DNA from: an uncultured Prevotellaceae bacterium
GTDB lineage: Bacteria > Bacteroidota > Bacteroidia > Bacteroidales > Muribaculaceae
Reading direction: 5' to 3'
Assembly (NCBI GenBank): GCA_945983195.1
Contig: CAMFSS010000151.1
Coordinates: 1 to 5,956 of the forward strand
Length of the DNA stretch: 5,956 nt
In this document: positions 5,131 through 5,956 of the stretch, piece after piece
How the letters are laid out: each line of letters begins with the position of its first letter
Position numbering within the stretch: position 1 is the first letter of the stretch
Program-made: the position numbers and the translations under genes
Notes under the pieces: generated by a model
The model's input: the letters and a program-made list of their open reading frames with translations, nothing else
Told to the model about the DNA's origin: nothing
Databases searched by the model: none

Positions 5131-5956
5131 ATGAAATCAGGATTAAAAGTGGCAATGGCTGCGGCCATGTTACTTTCCGGAACTGTGCTGACGACCACAT
5201 CATGCACCGGCGACAGGAAAGGCAGGCAGGCGGGCGACGGCAATGGAACGGCAGAGAGTGCCGAAGTGGTGAAGTGGAAGGTTGATGCCTGCGGACTTGT
5301 ACATTCCGGTGAGCTTGCCAAGGCACAGCAACTGATGGATTCGCTAAGCGATGCCGAAAAGGAGGCACACGCGATTGAGATAGATTCGCTCCGCGAGATA
5401 ATAGAGCGCATACGCACCGATTTCAGCCTAACGCCTGAAGAGGGAGAGGAGAAAGTGCGTGAGATAGTGCCCGAAGCTGATGCCGAGCTGATTGCCGAGT
5501 GGAAAAGCAAGCGATACATAGAAACTATGACCATCGACGGACAGGAGATGTGGTTCAGGAAGGCAGTAAGGAATCTGCGCCTAATCGACGTGGAGGATTT
5601 CGGACTCTACAACAAACTCGATAATCGCGGTGTCGAGGAGGAGTACACAGGATATTTCACCGACATGATGAAGTGCGCCCCCGATGAGCGAGGAACACGC
5701 AACTGGCACGCCGTGAAGATAACCTTCACACTCGACGTGAAGGCTGATGCCGTTCCGGCAGGCGAAACAGTGCGTGTGTGGCTGCCATTCCCATTCGATA
5801 ACGGACGCCAGCGCAATATCCGACTGCTGACAACCTCGCACAAGCCCACAATGTCGGAGGGCAGCGTGCACCACACTGTGTATATGGAAGCCACCGCCGA
5901 GGCAGGCAAGCCGACGCACTTCGCTAAGGAACTCAGCTATGAACTAAGCGCCCAAA
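5131..5956 (+). CDS. Lipoprotein, probable transglutaminase-like domain protein (3' partial)
   Basis: The frame runs from ATG 5131 without a stop to the window edge (275 codons). Residues 1-25 are a signal ending TTTSC; Cys25 is the likely acylation site, although Thr at -3 is a weak lipobox. A charged helical region (about 55-120) leads to AEWKSKRYIETMTIDGQEMW and then FRKAVRNLRLID. Next comes a beta-rich part with VRVWLPFPF and HHTVYMEATAEAGKPTHFAK. In my recollection this order (a 'TIDG..W/YFR.A..NL' segment, then a 'VR.WLPFP' strand and 'R/HTVYME') is typical of Bacteroidetes transglutaminase-like proteins, whose Cys-His-Asp centre lies further downstream and is not in this window. Catalysis therefore cannot be checked. 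No acidic surface-export signal follows the Cys, so the inner face of the outer membrane is likely. The start is the first ATG in frame; the nearest upstream ATG (5100) is followed at once by TAA. Confidence 0.65.
   Translation, partial: MKSGLKVAMAAAMLLSGTVLTTTSCTGDRKGRQAGDGNGTAESAEVVKWKVDACGLVHSGELAKAQQLMDSLSDAEKEAHAIEIDSLREIIERIRTDFSLTPEEGEEKVREIVPEADAELIAEWKSKRYIETMTIDGQEMWFRKAVRNLRLIDVEDFGLYNKLDNRGVEEEYTGYFTDMMKCAPDERGTRNWHAVKITFTLDVKADAVPAGETVRVWLPFPFDNGRQRNIRLLTTSHKPTMSEGSVHHTVYMEATAEAGKPTHFAKELSYELSAQ

Noticed and set aside
5001..5534. A 177-aa - strand ORF rich in Ser.
   Set aside because: It is the antisense shadow of the lipoprotein gene starting at 5131, which has a signal peptide, conserved motifs and coherent codons.
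1..5956. CRISPR array, phage, transposon or defence system.
   Set aside because: No regularly spaced repeats, transposase, integrase, nuclease or toxin-antitoxin signature is visible in any frame.

Overview
The window looks like a contig from a gut Bacteroidales bacterium, probably Muribaculaceae-like, with a foreign or badly resolved left end. The Bacteroidales call rests on four things. The rpoZ and bamD proteins are of the Bacteroidetes type. Two promoters match the Bacteroidetes consensus (TTTG, 19 bp, TAnnTTTG) perfectly. Ribosome binding sites are absent or poor in front of most genes. A small secreted protein ends in a type IX secretion (T9SS)-like C-terminal domain. The family-level placement is a guess.

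Layout: (1) 1 to about 600 is the C-terminal part of a secreted or surface beta-sandwich protein whose style suggests a Clostridia-type surface protein; it has no visible link to the rest. (2) About 605-700 is 87% G+C and marks a probable chimeric or miscalled junction. (3) 635-1279 (+) is trmN6, a tRNA1(Val) A37 N6-methyltransferase, which has lost its N-terminus; its SAM-binding motif I is still recognisable as if A/T bases had been replaced by G/C. (4) 1280-1468 is a spacer with an orphan coding-like fragment, followed by a strong hairpin terminator. (5) 3319 down to 1532 (-) is a two-gene operon of unnamed secreted proteins behind a textbook promoter: a 161-aa protein with a T9SS-type tail, then a 416-aa protein with internal beta repeats. 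Both share a short 'I-x-x-I-x-F' strand motif after the signal peptide. (6) 3320-3647 is intergenic and holds that promoter, a terminator and a 76-bp palindromic element. (7) 4834 down to 3648 (-) is bamD-rpoZ, a housekeeping pair behind a second perfect promoter. (8) From 5131 (+) a lipoprotein of the transglutaminase-like type is read divergently from bamD and runs off the right edge.

The genes do not form one pathway. bamD (outer-membrane protein assembly), the secreted pair and the lipoprotein all concern the envelope or export; rpoZ and trmN6 are core information-processing genes. I do not see a CRISPR array, rRNA, tRNA, transposase or defence system. The most interesting items are the corrupted junction inside trmN6, the palindromic element 3' of rpoZ, and the uncharacterised secreted-protein operon.
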